DNA from: Eubacteriales bacterium
Lineage (GTDB): Bacteria; Bacillota; Clostridia; Lachnospirales; Lachnospiraceae
NCBI GenBank assembly: GCA_030536755.1
Contig: JAUNPJ010000014.1
Coordinates: forward strand, 1-60,842
Direction: 5' to 3'
Length of the DNA: 60,842 nt
The notes under the pieces were generated by a model. That model did no database searches. It saw only the letters and a program-made list of their open reading frames with translations, and had not been told where the DNA came from. Shown one piece after another: positions 8,023 to 15,644 of the stretch; position 1 is the first letter of the stretch, and each line of letters begins with the position of its first letter. The position numbers were made by a program, and so were the translations under genes.

Positions 8023-8309
8023 TCTTAGCTGCAGCTAAGAAATATAGTAACATTCTGCTAAGCAGTTATCCACCTCTTTCCCCGGAAAAACCCGGGAAAA
8101 CGTGGACAAATACGGGAAATCTCTGCCATATCACAAAACGAAAAACTTTTATTAGCAGAAACCATATTTTCACCGCTTAGCTGAAATCGATTTTGCTTAG
8201 CTGGCAGCTAATTAATTTTTCATTTCTCTTAGCTGAGATTTTTCTTCTTCTCACAATCAGAATCTTTCCAAAATAAAAGAAGCGGATCCCGATCTGCTTA
8301 GCTAGCTAA
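8023..8309. repeat. iterated TTAGCT/AGCTAA palindromes, candidate centromere or origin
   Basis: Palindromes sharing a TTAGCT core recur over 290 bases: TCTTAGCTGCAGCTAAGA (perfect 18-mer, 8023-8040), CTGCTAAGCAG (8055-8065), GCTTAGCTG (8175-8183), TTAGCTGGCAGCTAA (8197-8211), TCTCTTAGCTGAGA (8225-8238) and TTAGCTAGCTAA (8298-8309). A DnaA-box-like TTATCCACC lies at about 8067-8075 and a CCCGGG-rich stretch follows. The region has no gene and sits immediately upstream of the element partition operon. Clustered palindromes in that position are typical of plasmid centromeres (parS/parC) or iteron origins. Which protein binds is unknown. Confidence 0.55.
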
Positions 8310-8331
8310 TCGTTTTTCCGCTTCAATCTAG

Positions 8332-8403
8332 CGTTCCCTGCGGGAATCGAACCCACAACTAGTGCTTAGGAGGCACTTGTTATATCCATTTAACTAAAGG
8401 AAC
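8332..8403 (-). tRNA. tRNA-Arg (anticodon CCT)
   Basis: A complete 72-base cloverleaf on the minus strand. The acceptor stem pairs GTTCCTT with AGGGAAC (one G-T pair), the D stem pairs GTTA with TAAC, the anticodon stem AGTGC/GCACT encloses CTCCTAA with anticodon CCT, and the T arm contains GGTTCGATTCCC. CCA is not encoded. It is the only complete tRNA in the cluster. Three more tRNA-Arg 5' halves with the identical anticodon-loop sequence follow to the right. The nine-base core CTTAGGAGG is at 8365-8373. It lies at the junction between the plasmid-like region and core chromosome, so it may have been supplied by an integrated element. Confidence 0.92.
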
Positions 8404-8512
8404 AAGCATCGGTTTTTTGGCTTAAAATCAAGGTTTTTTGCCATTTCACCGACTTCTCTTATATATGATTAAGGTCTGTTTTCATGACCGTAACCCGCTG
8501 TTATTTCACTTT

Positions 8513-8632
8513 GATTGACGATGTTGTTATCGCCTATTTGGCGATAACTATGTTGTCAATTTCATGCGTCTCCATTTCAAATCGAACTGCTACTCATTTT
8601 TTTATAGTAGTTAAAGCGATAAGTGTTGTCAA
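8513..8632. repeat. three copies of a TTGACAACA..TTATCGC motif, candidate recombinase arm sites
   Basis: The motif occurs once in plus orientation (8515-8534, TTGACGATGTTGTTATCGCC) and twice in minus orientation (about 8540-8559 and 8613-8631, read TTGACAACA then TTATCGC). The first two form an imperfect inverted repeat around TATTT. The third ends three bases before the CTTAGGAGG core at 8635. Repeated short motifs beside a core site are typical of tyrosine-recombinase attachment arms, but no integrase gene is nearby in the window. A hairpin terminator is an alternative for the first pair. Confidence 0.4.
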
Positions 8633-8634
8633 GA

Positions 8635-8674
8635 CTTAGGAGGCGAATGCTCTATCCAGCTGAGCTATGCCGAC
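8635..8674 (-). pseudogene. tRNA-Arg(CCT) 5' half, truncated at the anticodon loop (copy A)
   Basis: Minus-strand sequence begins with acceptor strand GTCGGCA, then TAGCTCAGCTGGATAGAGC (D arm) and TTCGCCTCCTAAG (anticodon arm up to the 3' side of the loop). Then tRNA similarity stops: no matching anticodon stem, T arm or TGCCGAC acceptor strand follows. It is therefore a half-gene whose break lies in the CTTAGGAGG core (8635-8643). The same half is found again at 8883-8922. Confidence 0.85.
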
Positions 8675-8882
8675 ATACGATTTTTGGCTTAAAATAAGGC
8701 TTTTCGGGCCTTTTTTGCCTCGGACTCGTTAACCGATTTTTTTCTATTTTCAGCCGATATTTTTTTCGGCGAAAATGCTATTTGCGTCCTCTGCAGCACT
8801 TGGCTTTTCTAATCAAAATTCTCAGTACCGAATTGCCATCGACACCTGATTACTTTTCAATAGTTCTCAGTACAGGTCCCCC

Positions 8883-8922
8883 CTTAGGAGGCGAATGCTC
8901 TATCCAGCTGAGCTATGCCGAC
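8883..8922 (-). pseudogene. tRNA-Arg(CCT) 5' half, truncated at the anticodon loop (copy B)
   Basis: The 40 bases are the same as copy A at 8635-8674: GTCGGCA acceptor strand, D arm and anticodon arm ending CCTCCTAAG. They are followed on the minus strand by GGGGGACCTGTACTGAGAA instead of a tRNA 3' half. The core CTTAGGAGG is at 8883-8891. It is 248 bases from copy A and both share most of their flanking sequence. Confidence 0.85.
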
Positions 8923-9129
8923 ATACGATTTTGGCTTAAAATCAAGGTTTTTCAGCCTTTTTGATCACCCGGATCGGTGACCGATTTTTTCTATTTTCAG
9001 CCGATATTTTTTTCGGCGAAAATGCTATTTGCGTCCTCTGCAGCACTTGGCTTTTCTAATCAAAATTCTCAGTACCGAATTGCCATCGACACCTGAGTAC
9101 TTTTCAAAAGTTCTCAGTACAGGTCCCCC

Positions 9130-9168
9130 CTTAGGAGGCGCTTGTTTTATCCGTTAAACTAAGAGGAC
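9130..9168 (-). pseudogene. tRNA-Arg(CCT) 5' half with different sequence, probably the original host gene
   Basis: Starts GTCCTCTTAGTTTAACGG, then ATAAAACAAGCGCCTCCTAAG, and breaks at the same CTTAGGAGG core (9130-9138). The acceptor and D arm differ from copies A and B and from the complete tRNA, so it is an independent tRNA-Arg lineage. It is the outermost half, next to maf, and the sequence beyond it is core chromosome. It may be the original tRNA gene interrupted by the first integration. What follows the break is GGGGGGACCTGTACTGAG, the same flank as copy B. Confidence 0.8.
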
Positions 9169-9243
9169 ATTACCGATTTTTGGCTTAAAATTACTGCACT
9201 AGATAATAATACTATATTTATCTTCAAAATACAAGAATCAATT

Positions 9244-9822
9244 TTACCAAATCCAGTCTCTGAGCACTTCCTGATACAGTCTCGCAACCGGCAGACCTAC
9301 CACATTGTTGTAATCACCGCAAATTGCCTGAATGTATTTTGCTCCGATTCCCTGGATGCCATAGGCCCCCGCTTTGTCCATAGGCTCTTTTGTTTTCACG
9401 TAAAACATAATCTCCTCTTCGGACATGGGATAAAAAGTCACTTCTGTTTTCTCAGAAAAAGTACGAACGGTTTTCTTCTGATTTGTCCACAAAACTGCCG
9501 TAACTCCGGTAAACACGCAATGCGTTCTGCCGGATAACTTGCGGAGCATTTCCTTTGCGTCCTCCTCATCCGAAGGCTTTCCCATAATTTTGTCGTCATA
9601 CACAACAATGGTGTCTGCTCCGAGAATCAATGTATCTTCCTCTTTGTGCAATTGGGCCACTTCCATCGCCTTCTGGTAAGAGAGTTCCTCCACCACTTCC
9701 CGCGGAATGACGCTGGTAATGTGTTCCTCTCCCCTGGCAGGTTCAATTTGAAAAGACAGTCCAATCTGTTCCAGAAGTTCTTTCCTTCTCGGAGAGGCAG
9801 ATGCCAAAATAATCTTTTTCAT
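9244..9822 (-). CDS. maf: Maf-family nucleotide pyrophosphatase
   Basis: 192 residues from the ATG at 9822 (AAGGAGAAA upstream). It starts MKKIILASASPRRKELLEQIG, the Maf signature, with LGADTIV, DDKIMGKP, GRTHCVFTGV, EPMDKAGAYGIQGIGAKYI and NNVVGLPVARL further on. Maf proteins hydrolyse dTTP, UTP and modified nucleotides to monophosphates and are linked to septum control in Bacillus. It lies 13 bases after the DUF3881 gene in the serS operon and is the first core gene next to the tRNA-half array. Length is normal for the family. Confidence 0.93.
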   Translation of the reverse strand: MKKIILASASPRRKELLEQIGLSFQIEPARGEEHITSVIPREVVEELSYQKAMEVAQLHKEEDTLILGADTIVVYDDKIMGKPSDEEDAKEMLRKLSGRTHCVFTGVTAVLWTNQKKTVRTFSEKTEVTFYPMSEEEIMFYVKTKEPMDKAGAYGIQGIGAKYIQAICGDYNNVVGLPVARLYQEVLRDWIW

Positions 9823-9835
9823 AGCTTTCTCCTTA

Positions 9836-10711
9836 CTACAAATGAAGCTGTCCCTGCAGCCAGATGATTCCCTTGAATCTTCTGCCGATGTCCGGCTCGC
9901 CGAGCATATCTCTGGCATTGATACAGACATCAAACTGCATATCGTTACAGTTCAAAGTCATCTGAAATACTTCTTCTCCTGTATATGTATTTCGAAAACT
10001 ACTGCAGTCCATAATCTCTCCCATCACATTGTACTGATCGCACTCAATACCATAGGGCATAAAATAGGAATCTACAATAGAAAATACATCTTCTGTCTGA
10101 ATACGTTTGGAAATCATAGTATAAGTATCGATGTCATCCATCGTCAGATTTTCAATCGCTTCTTCGTCTCCGCTTCGGGCATCCAGCATCAATTGATTTC
10201 TGGTTCTGGTCGCTTCCTGTTCAATTCGAACCTGTTCTTTATCTTTCTGAACAGGCAAAAGAATTTTCCCCTCTTTTGCCAGTCCAGTCAAAGTCACCGG
10301 CTGCATCTCCGACATTTCATACCCTCTGCCGATCTGCCGTTTATACTCTCCGCCATTCTGCAGATAGAAAATAATCGTCACGCCGATCCGAATATCATCA
10401 CAGGCCCCCGCATAAGATTCTGTCCCCGCATGACGGTCAATCATTATCTTTTCCTGCGTTGTAATTCCCGTTCCCTTAAAATATGGGAAATAATATTCCA
10501 TCTGAAATTCATCATTTTCATCGTATTCGCCACAGACAGAGATGCCCATATCACAGCCGTAATTCTTGGATATCTGTGCAAACAATTGTCCGCTCTCAGA
10601 TTCTGCCAGAATTTTCTCATCGTATCTGTCCATTATTTGATTCAAAATTACATCCAGATCTTTCTTTGTTTTTACTTTAGAAAAACCAATCGATCTTAAA
10701 AAACTATGCAT
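9836..10711 (-). CDS. DUF3881 family protein
   Basis: 291 residues from the ATG at 10711, chosen because AAGGAG then has about seven bases of spacing. Starts MHSFLRSIGFSKVKTKKDLD, with GDDIRIGVTIIFY-like and GYEMSEMQPVTLTGL segments and a C-terminal IGRRFKGIIWLQGQLHL. I recognise the protein as DUF3881-like, a soluble family of unknown function known from Lachnospiraceae and near relatives. It is placed between serS and maf, a context that supports the taxonomic call. No catalytic motif is evident. Confidence 0.75.
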   Translation of the reverse strand: MHSFLRSIGFSKVKTKKDLDVILNQIMDRYDEKILAESESGQLFAQISKNYGCDMGISVCGEYDENDEFQMEYYFPYFKGTGITTQEKIMIDRHAGTESYAGACDDIRIGVTIIFYLQNGGEYKRQIGRGYEMSEMQPVTLTGLAKEGKILLPVQKDKEQVRIEQEATRTRNQLMLDARSGDEEAIENLTMDDIDTYTMISKRIQTEDVFSIVDSYFMPYGIECDQYNVMGEIMDCSSFRNTYTGEEVFQMTLNCNDMQFDVCINARDMLGEPDIGRRFKGIIWLQGQLHL

Positions 10712-10727
10712 AGGCATCTCCTTCTGA

Positions 10728-12017
10728 TTATTTTTTCTTTTCAATCTTAGTCATTCCGCCCATATATGGCTGCAGAGCTTTTGGAATGCTTACAGATCCA
10801 TCTGCATTCAGGTTGTTTTCCAGGAATGCGATCAACATACGCGGCGGTGCTACTACAGTATTATTTAAGGTGTGTGCCAGATATTTTTTACCATCTTTTC
10901 CATTGACACGGATTTTCAGTCTTCTTGCCTGTGCATCACCCAGGTTTGAACAGCTTCCTACCTCAAAATATTTCTTCTGTCTTGGAGACCATGCTTCTAC
11001 GTCTACAGATTTCACTTTCAGGTCAGCAAGGTCACCGGAGCAACACTCCAGAGTACGTACCGGAATATCCAAAGAACGGAACAGATCTACTGTATTCTGC
11101 CACAGTTTGTCAAACCACATTGGGCTGTCCTCCGGCTTGCACACAACGATCATTTCCTGTTTTTCAAACTGATGGATACGGTATACACCTCTCTCTTCCA
11201 GACCGTGTGCACCCTTCTCTTTACGGAAGCATGGAGAGTAGCTGGTCAAAGTCTGCGGAAGGGACTCTTCCGGAACAATCGTATCAATAAATTTACCAAT
11301 CATGGAATGCTCACTTGTTCCAATTAAGTATAAGTCTTCTCCCTCGATTTTATACATCATGGCATCCATTTCTGCAAAGCTCATAACGCCAGTTACCACA
11401 TTGCTTCGAATCATAAATGGCGGTACGCAGTAAGTAAATCCTCTGTCAATCATAAAATCTCTTGCATAGCTGATGACTGCAGAGTGAAGTCTCGCAATAT
11501 CACCCATCAGATAATAAAAACCATTTCCGGCAACCTTACGGGCACTGTCAAGATCCAGTCCATCAAAGCTTTCCATAATCTCTGAATGATATGGAATTTC
11601 AAAATCAGGTACTACCGGTTCACCAAAACGTTCTACTTCTACGTTCTCGCTGTCATCTTTTCCAATCGGTACAGATGGGTCGATGATATTTGGGATGACC
11701 ATCATTTTCTGTTTTAATTCTTCTTCTACTTCTTTTTCTCTCTCGCTCAGCTTCGTAATACGGTCAGCAGAAGCAGCCACCTGTTTTTTTACTTCCTCTG
11801 CTTCTTCTTTTTTGTCCTGTCCCATCAGCGCACCGATTTGCTTGCTGATTTTATTTTTCTCTGCCCGGAGTGCTTCTACCTCACCTTTGATTTCACGATT
11901 TTCTTTATCCAGCGCCAGAACCTGATCTACCAGTTCCAACTTGCTGTCCTGAAATTTATTACGAATATTCTGACGAACTACATCCGGGTTTTCTCTCACA
12001 AATTTAATATCTAACAT
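10728..12017 (-). CDS. serS: seryl-tRNA synthetase
   Basis: 429 residues. An N-terminal coiled-coil tRNA-binding arm (about 1-110) is followed by a class II core: TSEHSMIGKF, motif 2 FRKEKGAHGLEERGVYRIHQ, FEVGSCSNLGDAQARRLKIR and motif 3 NNTVVAPPRMLIAFLENN. The enzyme charges tRNA-Ser in the cytoplasm. Motif 3 differs from the usual NGSGLAVGRTLVAILEN pattern, though the key Arg and the ENN are kept, and motif 2 is also divergent. This seems to be a lineage-specific SerRS form found in Clostridia and not a broken enzyme. It sits between the DUF4446 and DUF3881 genes. Confidence 0.95.
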   Translation of the reverse strand: MLDIKFVRENPDVVRQNIRNKFQDSKLELVDQVLALDKENREIKGEVEALRAEKNKISKQIGALMGQDKKEEAEEVKKQVAASADRITKLSEREKEVEEELKQKMMVIPNIIDPSVPIGKDDSENVEVERFGEPVVPDFEIPYHSEIMESFDGLDLDSARKVAGNGFYYLMGDIARLHSAVISYARDFMIDRGFTYCVPPFMIRSNVVTGVMSFAEMDAMMYKIEGEDLYLIGTSEHSMIGKFIDTIVPEESLPQTLTSYSPCFRKEKGAHGLEERGVYRIHQFEKQEMIVVCKPEDSPMWFDKLWQNTVDLFRSLDIPVRTLECCSGDLADLKVKSVDVEAWSPRQKKYFEVGSCSNLGDAQARRLKIRVNGKDGKKYLAHTLNNTVVAPPRMLIAFLENNLNADGSVSIPKALQPYMGGMTKIEKKK

Positions 12018-12030
12018 GATTTCCTCCTAA

Positions 12031-12549
12031 TTATTCTTCTTCCATTTCCATTCCATAATTTACAGCTTTTCTCAGAGCCTCTACCTCTTCCTGACTCAGC
12101 ATGACGTAAGACTCTCCTTTTACAATTTCCTTCAGATAAAGGAAACAATTGTCACGACTGTGTATTGCGTTTAATATGATACCAGTATTCTCGTGATCGA
12201 GCAAGGCTAAAACAAAACTTAATTTTCCACCCATGTCGTCAAACGCATCATATTTTTCCACGCCATACTTACTGTACAGTCGGTTTAAATTCTTTTTTAA
12301 AAGATTGATTTCCTGCATATGGACATCTTTGATTTCCATCAGCTTATCAATGTGATTGAACTGACGTATAAACTGCTTTTCCAGGGATTGCCCATCCTGT
12401 CCCCTCATAAAGGATTTGTATCGTTTTTCCAGTCTGGATTGACGCATGTGAATGCGGAACACACAGACTGCCAGAAACACCACAACCAGGAGCAGGAAAA
12501 TAATAACGATTCCCGGATCCAATCCCAAACTATCAAACAAATAGCTCAT
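12031..12549 (-). CDS. DUF4446 family membrane-anchored protein
   Basis: 172 residues from the ATG at 12549, six bases after AAGGAG. One N-terminal transmembrane helix (about residues 10-32, VIIFLLLVVVFLAVCVF) is followed by a helical region (LEKRYKSFMRG, IDKLMEIKDVHMQEINLLKKNLNRLYSKYGVEKYDAFDDMGGKLSF) and an ALLDHENTGIILNAIHSRD domain, the DUF4446 pattern. The function is unknown. It follows parB directly, an arrangement seen across Clostridia, which hints at a role near chromosome segregation or the cell envelope. Confidence 0.85.
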   Translation of the reverse strand: MSYLFDSLGLDPGIVIIFLLLVVVFLAVCVFRIHMRQSRLEKRYKSFMRGQDGQSLEKQFIRQFNHIDKLMEIKDVHMQEINLLKKNLNRLYSKYGVEKYDAFDDMGGKLSFVLALLDHENTGIILNAIHSRDNCFLYLKEIVKGESYVMLSQEEVEALRKAVNYGMEMEEE

Positions 12550-12559
12550 CTTCATCTCC

Positions 12560-13558
12560 TTAATGAATTGATTCAAACAGTTCTATGATTCTTTCCAATT
12601 CCTCCTGAGAGTAGTATTCGATTTCTATCTTTCCTTTATGATTCTTTTTCCTGTTAATAGAAACTTTCGTTCCTACAATTGACTTCATTTTTTCTTCCAG
12701 GCTCTGATAGATTGCATCCTCTGCCGTATTTGTCTCAGTCTTCTTCGGGGCGGCTGGCTCCAGAATTGATTTTACCAGTTTTTCGGTTTCCCGTACACTT
12801 AATTTTTCGTCAAATACTTTTGCAGCAACAGACATCTGGCTATCTGCATCGGAAATTGCCAAAATAGCTCTGGCATGACCCGATGTGATCATATCATCAA
12901 TCAGCATCTGCTGAACGCCATCTGATAACTTGAGCAGTCGAATGGAATTGGTTACAGCGACACGACTCTTGGACACACGCTCTGCAATCTCGTCCTGTTT
13001 CATGTGAAACTCTTCCATCAGGCGTTTGTATGCCCATGCTTCTTCAATAGGATTCAGATCTTCCCGCTGAATATTTTCAATCAGAGAGATTTCCACAATT
13101 TCCTGATCAGAATAGTTTTTGATAATAACAGGAATTTCTTTCAGGCCTGCCAGTTTTGCTGCTCTCCAACGTCTTTCCCCTGCAATAATCTCATAGTAGT
13201 CTTTTTTATCCGCCACCAGCAGAGGCTGCAATACTCCATATTGTTTCATGGACTCCGCAAGTTCCAACAAAGCATCTTCATTAAAATTCTTCCGTGGCTG
13301 TTCTCTGTTTGGTTCCACTTTTGTGATTTTAACCAGTGTCTCACCGGCCGTTCTGTTTTCTTCTTTTTTCTCCAGCTCAGGCTCTGTTATTTTAGTAGAT
13401 ATCGTTTCTTCTTCGACAGATTTGTCCACATGTTCAACAGTTGGATTTTTTTGACTTTTGTGCTCTTGCCTGGATTCTGTTTGTTTGGAAGGCGGAATCA
13501 AGGCATTCACTCCTCCGCCAAGACCTCTTCCAAGGCCTCCTCGTTTTTTTCCTGCCAT
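12560..13558 (-). CDS. parB: chromosome partitioning protein ParB (Spo0J)
   Basis: 332 residues. Starts MAGKKRGGLGRGLGGGVNAL, the typical ParA-stimulating tail. An acidic linker (about 25-75) leads to the ParB domain: VEPNREQPRKNF, GVLQPLLV, IIAGERRWRAAKLAGL (CTP-binding arginine patch), IENIQREDLNPIEEAWAYKRL, a HTH (EIAERVSKSRVAVTNSIRLLKL) and a C-terminal dimerisation part. It binds parS and loads condensin. The start follows the parA stop directly. The four parS sites at 14391-14522 are its expected targets. Confidence 0.96.
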   Translation of the reverse strand: MAGKKRGGLGRGLGGGVNALIPPSKQTESRQEHKSQKNPTVEHVDKSVEEETISTKITEPELEKKEENRTAGETLVKITKVEPNREQPRKNFNEDALLELAESMKQYGVLQPLLVADKKDYYEIIAGERRWRAAKLAGLKEIPVIIKNYSDQEIVEISLIENIQREDLNPIEEAWAYKRLMEEFHMKQDEIAERVSKSRVAVTNSIRLLKLSDGVQQMLIDDMITSGHARAILAISDADSQMSVAAKVFDEKLSVRETEKLVKSILEPAAPKKTETNTAEDAIYQSLEEKMKSIVGTKVSINRKKNHKGKIEIEYYSQEELERIIELFESIH

Positions 13559-14326
13559 TTATGATTCCTCCCTGCCAATTACTTCCTCAGCCAAAAGGCG
13601 ATATGCCTCCGCGCCTGAAGATTTTGAATCATATAAATTAATCGGAAGTCCATAGCTTGGCGCTTCTGCTAATCTGACATTTCGAGGTATGATTGTCTTG
13701 TAAATGTTTTGATTAAGATTTTCTTTTACATTTTCTACGACTTCCAATGACAGGTTTGTTCTCGCATCATACATCGTAAACACAACGCCTTCGATTTTCA
13801 GTCTTTTATTCAAACGTTCCTTTACAAGATCAATCGTATGAAGCAGCTGTGACAATCCTTCCAGCGCATAATACTCACACTGAATTGGTACAAGTACGGA
13901 ATTTGCAGCTGTCATCGCATTAATCGTAAGTATGCTCAACGATGGCGGACAATCCATAATGATATAGTCATATTTTCTTTTCACCTTCTCGAGGCAATTT
14001 TTCAAAATATATTCTCTGTCTTCCAAGCTAACTAATTCAATTTCAGCTCCGGATAAATTCACATTTGAAGGAATCAAAGATAAATGATCAATTACATTTT
14101 CTATAATGCATTCTTTGACTGTGTTTTCTCCCAAAAGCAATTCATACAGTGTATGTTCCACGGCATTTTTATCAATGCCGAATCCACTGGTGGAATTTCC
14201 CTGAGGATCAATATCCACAAGAAGAACTTTCTTGCCAGCTTCAGCCAGACAGGAAGATAAATTAATGGCTGTGGTAGATTTCCCCACTCCGCCTTTTTGA
14301 TTGGCAATCGCAATAATTCTGCCCAT
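13559..14326 (-). CDS. parA: chromosome partitioning ATPase ParA (Soj)
   Basis: 255 residues, standard length. Canonical deviant Walker [18 protein letters not shown], Walker A' [14 protein letters not shown], Walker [16 protein letters not shown] and the [13 protein letters not shown] and [12 protein letters not shown] signatures. It works with ParB in origin segregation and in Bacillus regulates DnaA. AGGGAGGAA precedes the start. The promoter at 14362-14390 abuts the first parS site, so ParB binding could repress the operon. It is clearly distinct from the element ParA at 6234-7013, which has an altered Walker A. Confidence 0.96.
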   Translation of the reverse strand: MGRIIAIANQKGGVGKSTTAINLSSCLAEAGKKVLLVDIDPQGNSTSGFGIDKNAVEHTLYELLLGENTVKECIIENVIDHLSLIPSNVNLSGAEIELVSLEDREYILKNCLEKVKRKYDYIIMDCPPSLSILTINAMTAANSVLVPIQCEYYALEGLSQLLHTIDLVKERLNKRLKIEGVVFTMYDARTNLSLEVVENVKENLNQNIYKTIIPRNVRLAEAPSYGLPINLYDSKSSGAEAYRLLAEEVIGREES

Positions 14327-14361
14327 CGTATTCCTCCCTATTTAAATTTTTTCTGAGCCTT

Positions 14362-14390
14362 ATTATAGCACTTTCATCTTTTTATTTCTA
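14362..14390 (-). promoter_or_regulatory. parA operon promoter
   Basis: On the minus strand TAGAAA (14385-14390) and TATAAT (14362-14367) are separated by 17 bases and lie about 35 bases before the parA start. The -35 touches the parS site at 14391-14406, which suggests autoregulation by ParB spreading. Confidence 0.7.
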
Positions 14391-14522
14391 CGTTTCACGT
14401 GAAACATTTTTGTTTTTTCTTTCATGTTTCACGTGAAACATTATTTATCTTTTGTTTTTTCTTTCGTGTTTCACGTGAAACATTATTTACCTTTTTATTT
14501 TTTCTGTGTTTCACGTGAAACA
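14391..14522. repeat. cluster of four parS sites
   Basis: Three perfect copies of TGTTTCACGTGAAACA at 14425-14440, 14467-14482 and 14507-14522, and one with a single first-base change at 14391-14406. Start-to-start spacing is 34, 42 and 40 bases with T-rich linkers. This 16-mer is the well-known Firmicutes parS bound by Spo0J/ParB. The cluster lies about 9 kb from dnaA and between divergent parA and hydrolase genes. I saw only incomplete matches elsewhere (for example near 15264 and 15921). Confidence 0.97.
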
Positions 14523-14555
14523 TTTTCGTGCGCGAAAAAGAAAGAAATCTTTCGG

Positions 14556-14584
14556 TTGTAACTTCCCTTTATTTGAATTATAAT
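14556..14584 (+). promoter_or_regulatory. promoter of the alpha/beta hydrolase gene
   Basis: TTGTAA (14556-14561) and TATAAT (14579-14584) have 17-base spacing, about 35 bases before the GTG start at 14619. The last parS site is 33 bases upstream of the -35, so ParB spreading could influence it. Confidence 0.75.
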
Positions 14585-14618
14585 AGAAGTAACAAAATAC
14601 ATACAGGAGGTACGTAAT

Positions 14619-15587
14619 GTGAAGAAGCAGAAAAACAAGATTATTACACTTGGTATTTTGGTTACAATTGCTACCGGCATTATCTATATAGCAAATAAGA
14701 TCATTGCTGCATCAGCGTTATTTAAAGAAATGCTCGATGAACCAGATGGTAACAATTATTATCATTGGCGTTTTGGTGATGTTTATTACAGGAAGTCCGG
14801 TCACGGTGCTCCTCTTTTGCTGGTGCATGATTTATCCGCCGGCGGTTCCGGGTATGAATGGAAAAAAATAGAGAGCAAATTGAGCAAACAGTATACCGTA
14901 TACACCATCGATCTCTTAGGATGCGGAAGATCCGACAAGCCAAAGATTACTTATACAAATTTCATTTACGTTCAGCTTTTATGTGATTTTGTAAAAAATG
15001 TAATCGGCGAGAAGACAAACATCATCGCCAGCGGATTGTCAACTTCATTTGTCATCATGGCATGCAATTCCAACAGCGATCTGTTTGATAAAAACATGCT
15101 TGTCAATCCTCCAAGCCTCGTATCATTGAATCAGATTCCGGGCAAAAACAGCAAAATGCAGAAATTCCTGTTGGAAATTCCGATCGTAGGAACTATGGTT
15201 TATCATATCCTGGTATCAAGGGTGTATACAAAAAATCTTTTTATTGAAGATTATTACTTCAATCCGTTTCACGTGGATACCGATTTTATGGAATGCTACT
15301 ATGAGGCAGCTCACACCGGTGATGGATCCGGCAAATATTTGCAGGCAAGCATCACAGGAAAATACCTTAATTTCAATATTCTCCACGGGCTGAAATCCAT
15401 CAACAACAGCACCTGCATCATTGGTGGAAAAGACGAACCAGGAATCAAAGATATTGTGGATGATTATCTGTATTACAATCCAGCTATGGAAAATGTTATT
15501 ATTCCGAAATCAAAACACTTTCCACACATGGAACAACCCGCAAATTTCCTTGAACACGTAGGAATTTATTTTTCAGCAGAAGAATAA
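14619..15587 (+). CDS. membrane-anchored alpha/beta hydrolase
   Basis: 322 residues, GTG start with AGGAGG eight bases upstream. One N-terminal transmembrane helix (about 8-30) places the catalytic domain outside. The fold is clear: LLLVHDLSAGGSGYEW (oxyanion region), YTIDLLGCGRSDKP, nucleophile elbow ASGLSTSF, acid in GGKDEPGI and His in SKHFPHMEQP. The elbow reads GLSTS and not the usual GxSxG. The substrate is unknown. It is the only plus-strand gene left of the origin among the core genes, with its own promoter and terminator, and is divergent from parA. Confidence 0.88.
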   Translation: MKKQKNKIITLGILVTIATGIIYIANKIIAASALFKEMLDEPDGNNYYHWRFGDVYYRKSGHGAPLLLVHDLSAGGSGYEWKKIESKLSKQYTVYTIDLLGCGRSDKPKITYTNFIYVQLLCDFVKNVIGEKTNIIASGLSTSFVIMACNSNSDLFDKNMLVNPPSLVSLNQIPGKNSKMQKFLLEIPIVGTMVYHILVSRVYTKNLFIEDYYFNPFHVDTDFMECYYEAAHTGDGSGKYLQASITGKYLNFNILHGLKSINNSTCIIGGKDEPGIKDIVDDYLYYNPAMENVIIPKSKHFPHMEQPANFLEHVGIYFSAEE

Positions 15588-15590
15588 ATA

Positions 15591-15623
15591 CGAAAAAAAC
15601 CTGCCTACGGCAGGTTTTTTTCG
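15591..15623. terminator. bidirectional terminator between hydrolase gene and rsmG
   Basis: AAAAAAACCTGCC and GGCAGGTTTTTTT form a perfect stem with a three-base loop. The A-run and T-run make it functional in both directions, fitting the convergent genes on either side. Confidence 0.92.
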
Positions 15624-15644
15624 TGCGATTTTTTTCGTTTTTTC

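Larger units (their letters stand above)
8635..9129. repeat. two tandem copies of a 248-bp attachment-like module
   Basis: Units 8635-8882 and 8883-9129 are closely similar by eye. Each consists of the CTTAGGAGG core and tRNA half, a GGCTTAAAAT segment, a GCCGA/TCGGC hairpin with a T-run, two direct repeats CTCAGTAC about 45 bases apart, and a run of C abutting the next core. The CTCAGTAC pairs (8821 and 8866; 9067 and 9113) look like recombinase arm sites. The most variable part is right after GGCTTAAAAT. There is no gene inside. A relic of successive insertion and deletion at the same tRNA gene, or unequal recombination between att sites, would explain the layout. Confidence 0.7.

Noticed and set aside
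8635-9168. Three additional complete tRNA genes
   Set aside because: Only 5' halves are present; no matching anticodon stem, T arm or acceptor 3' strand follows any of them.
9842-10699. 285-residue plus-strand frame
   Set aside because: Antisense to the DUF3881 gene; composition unlike a real protein.
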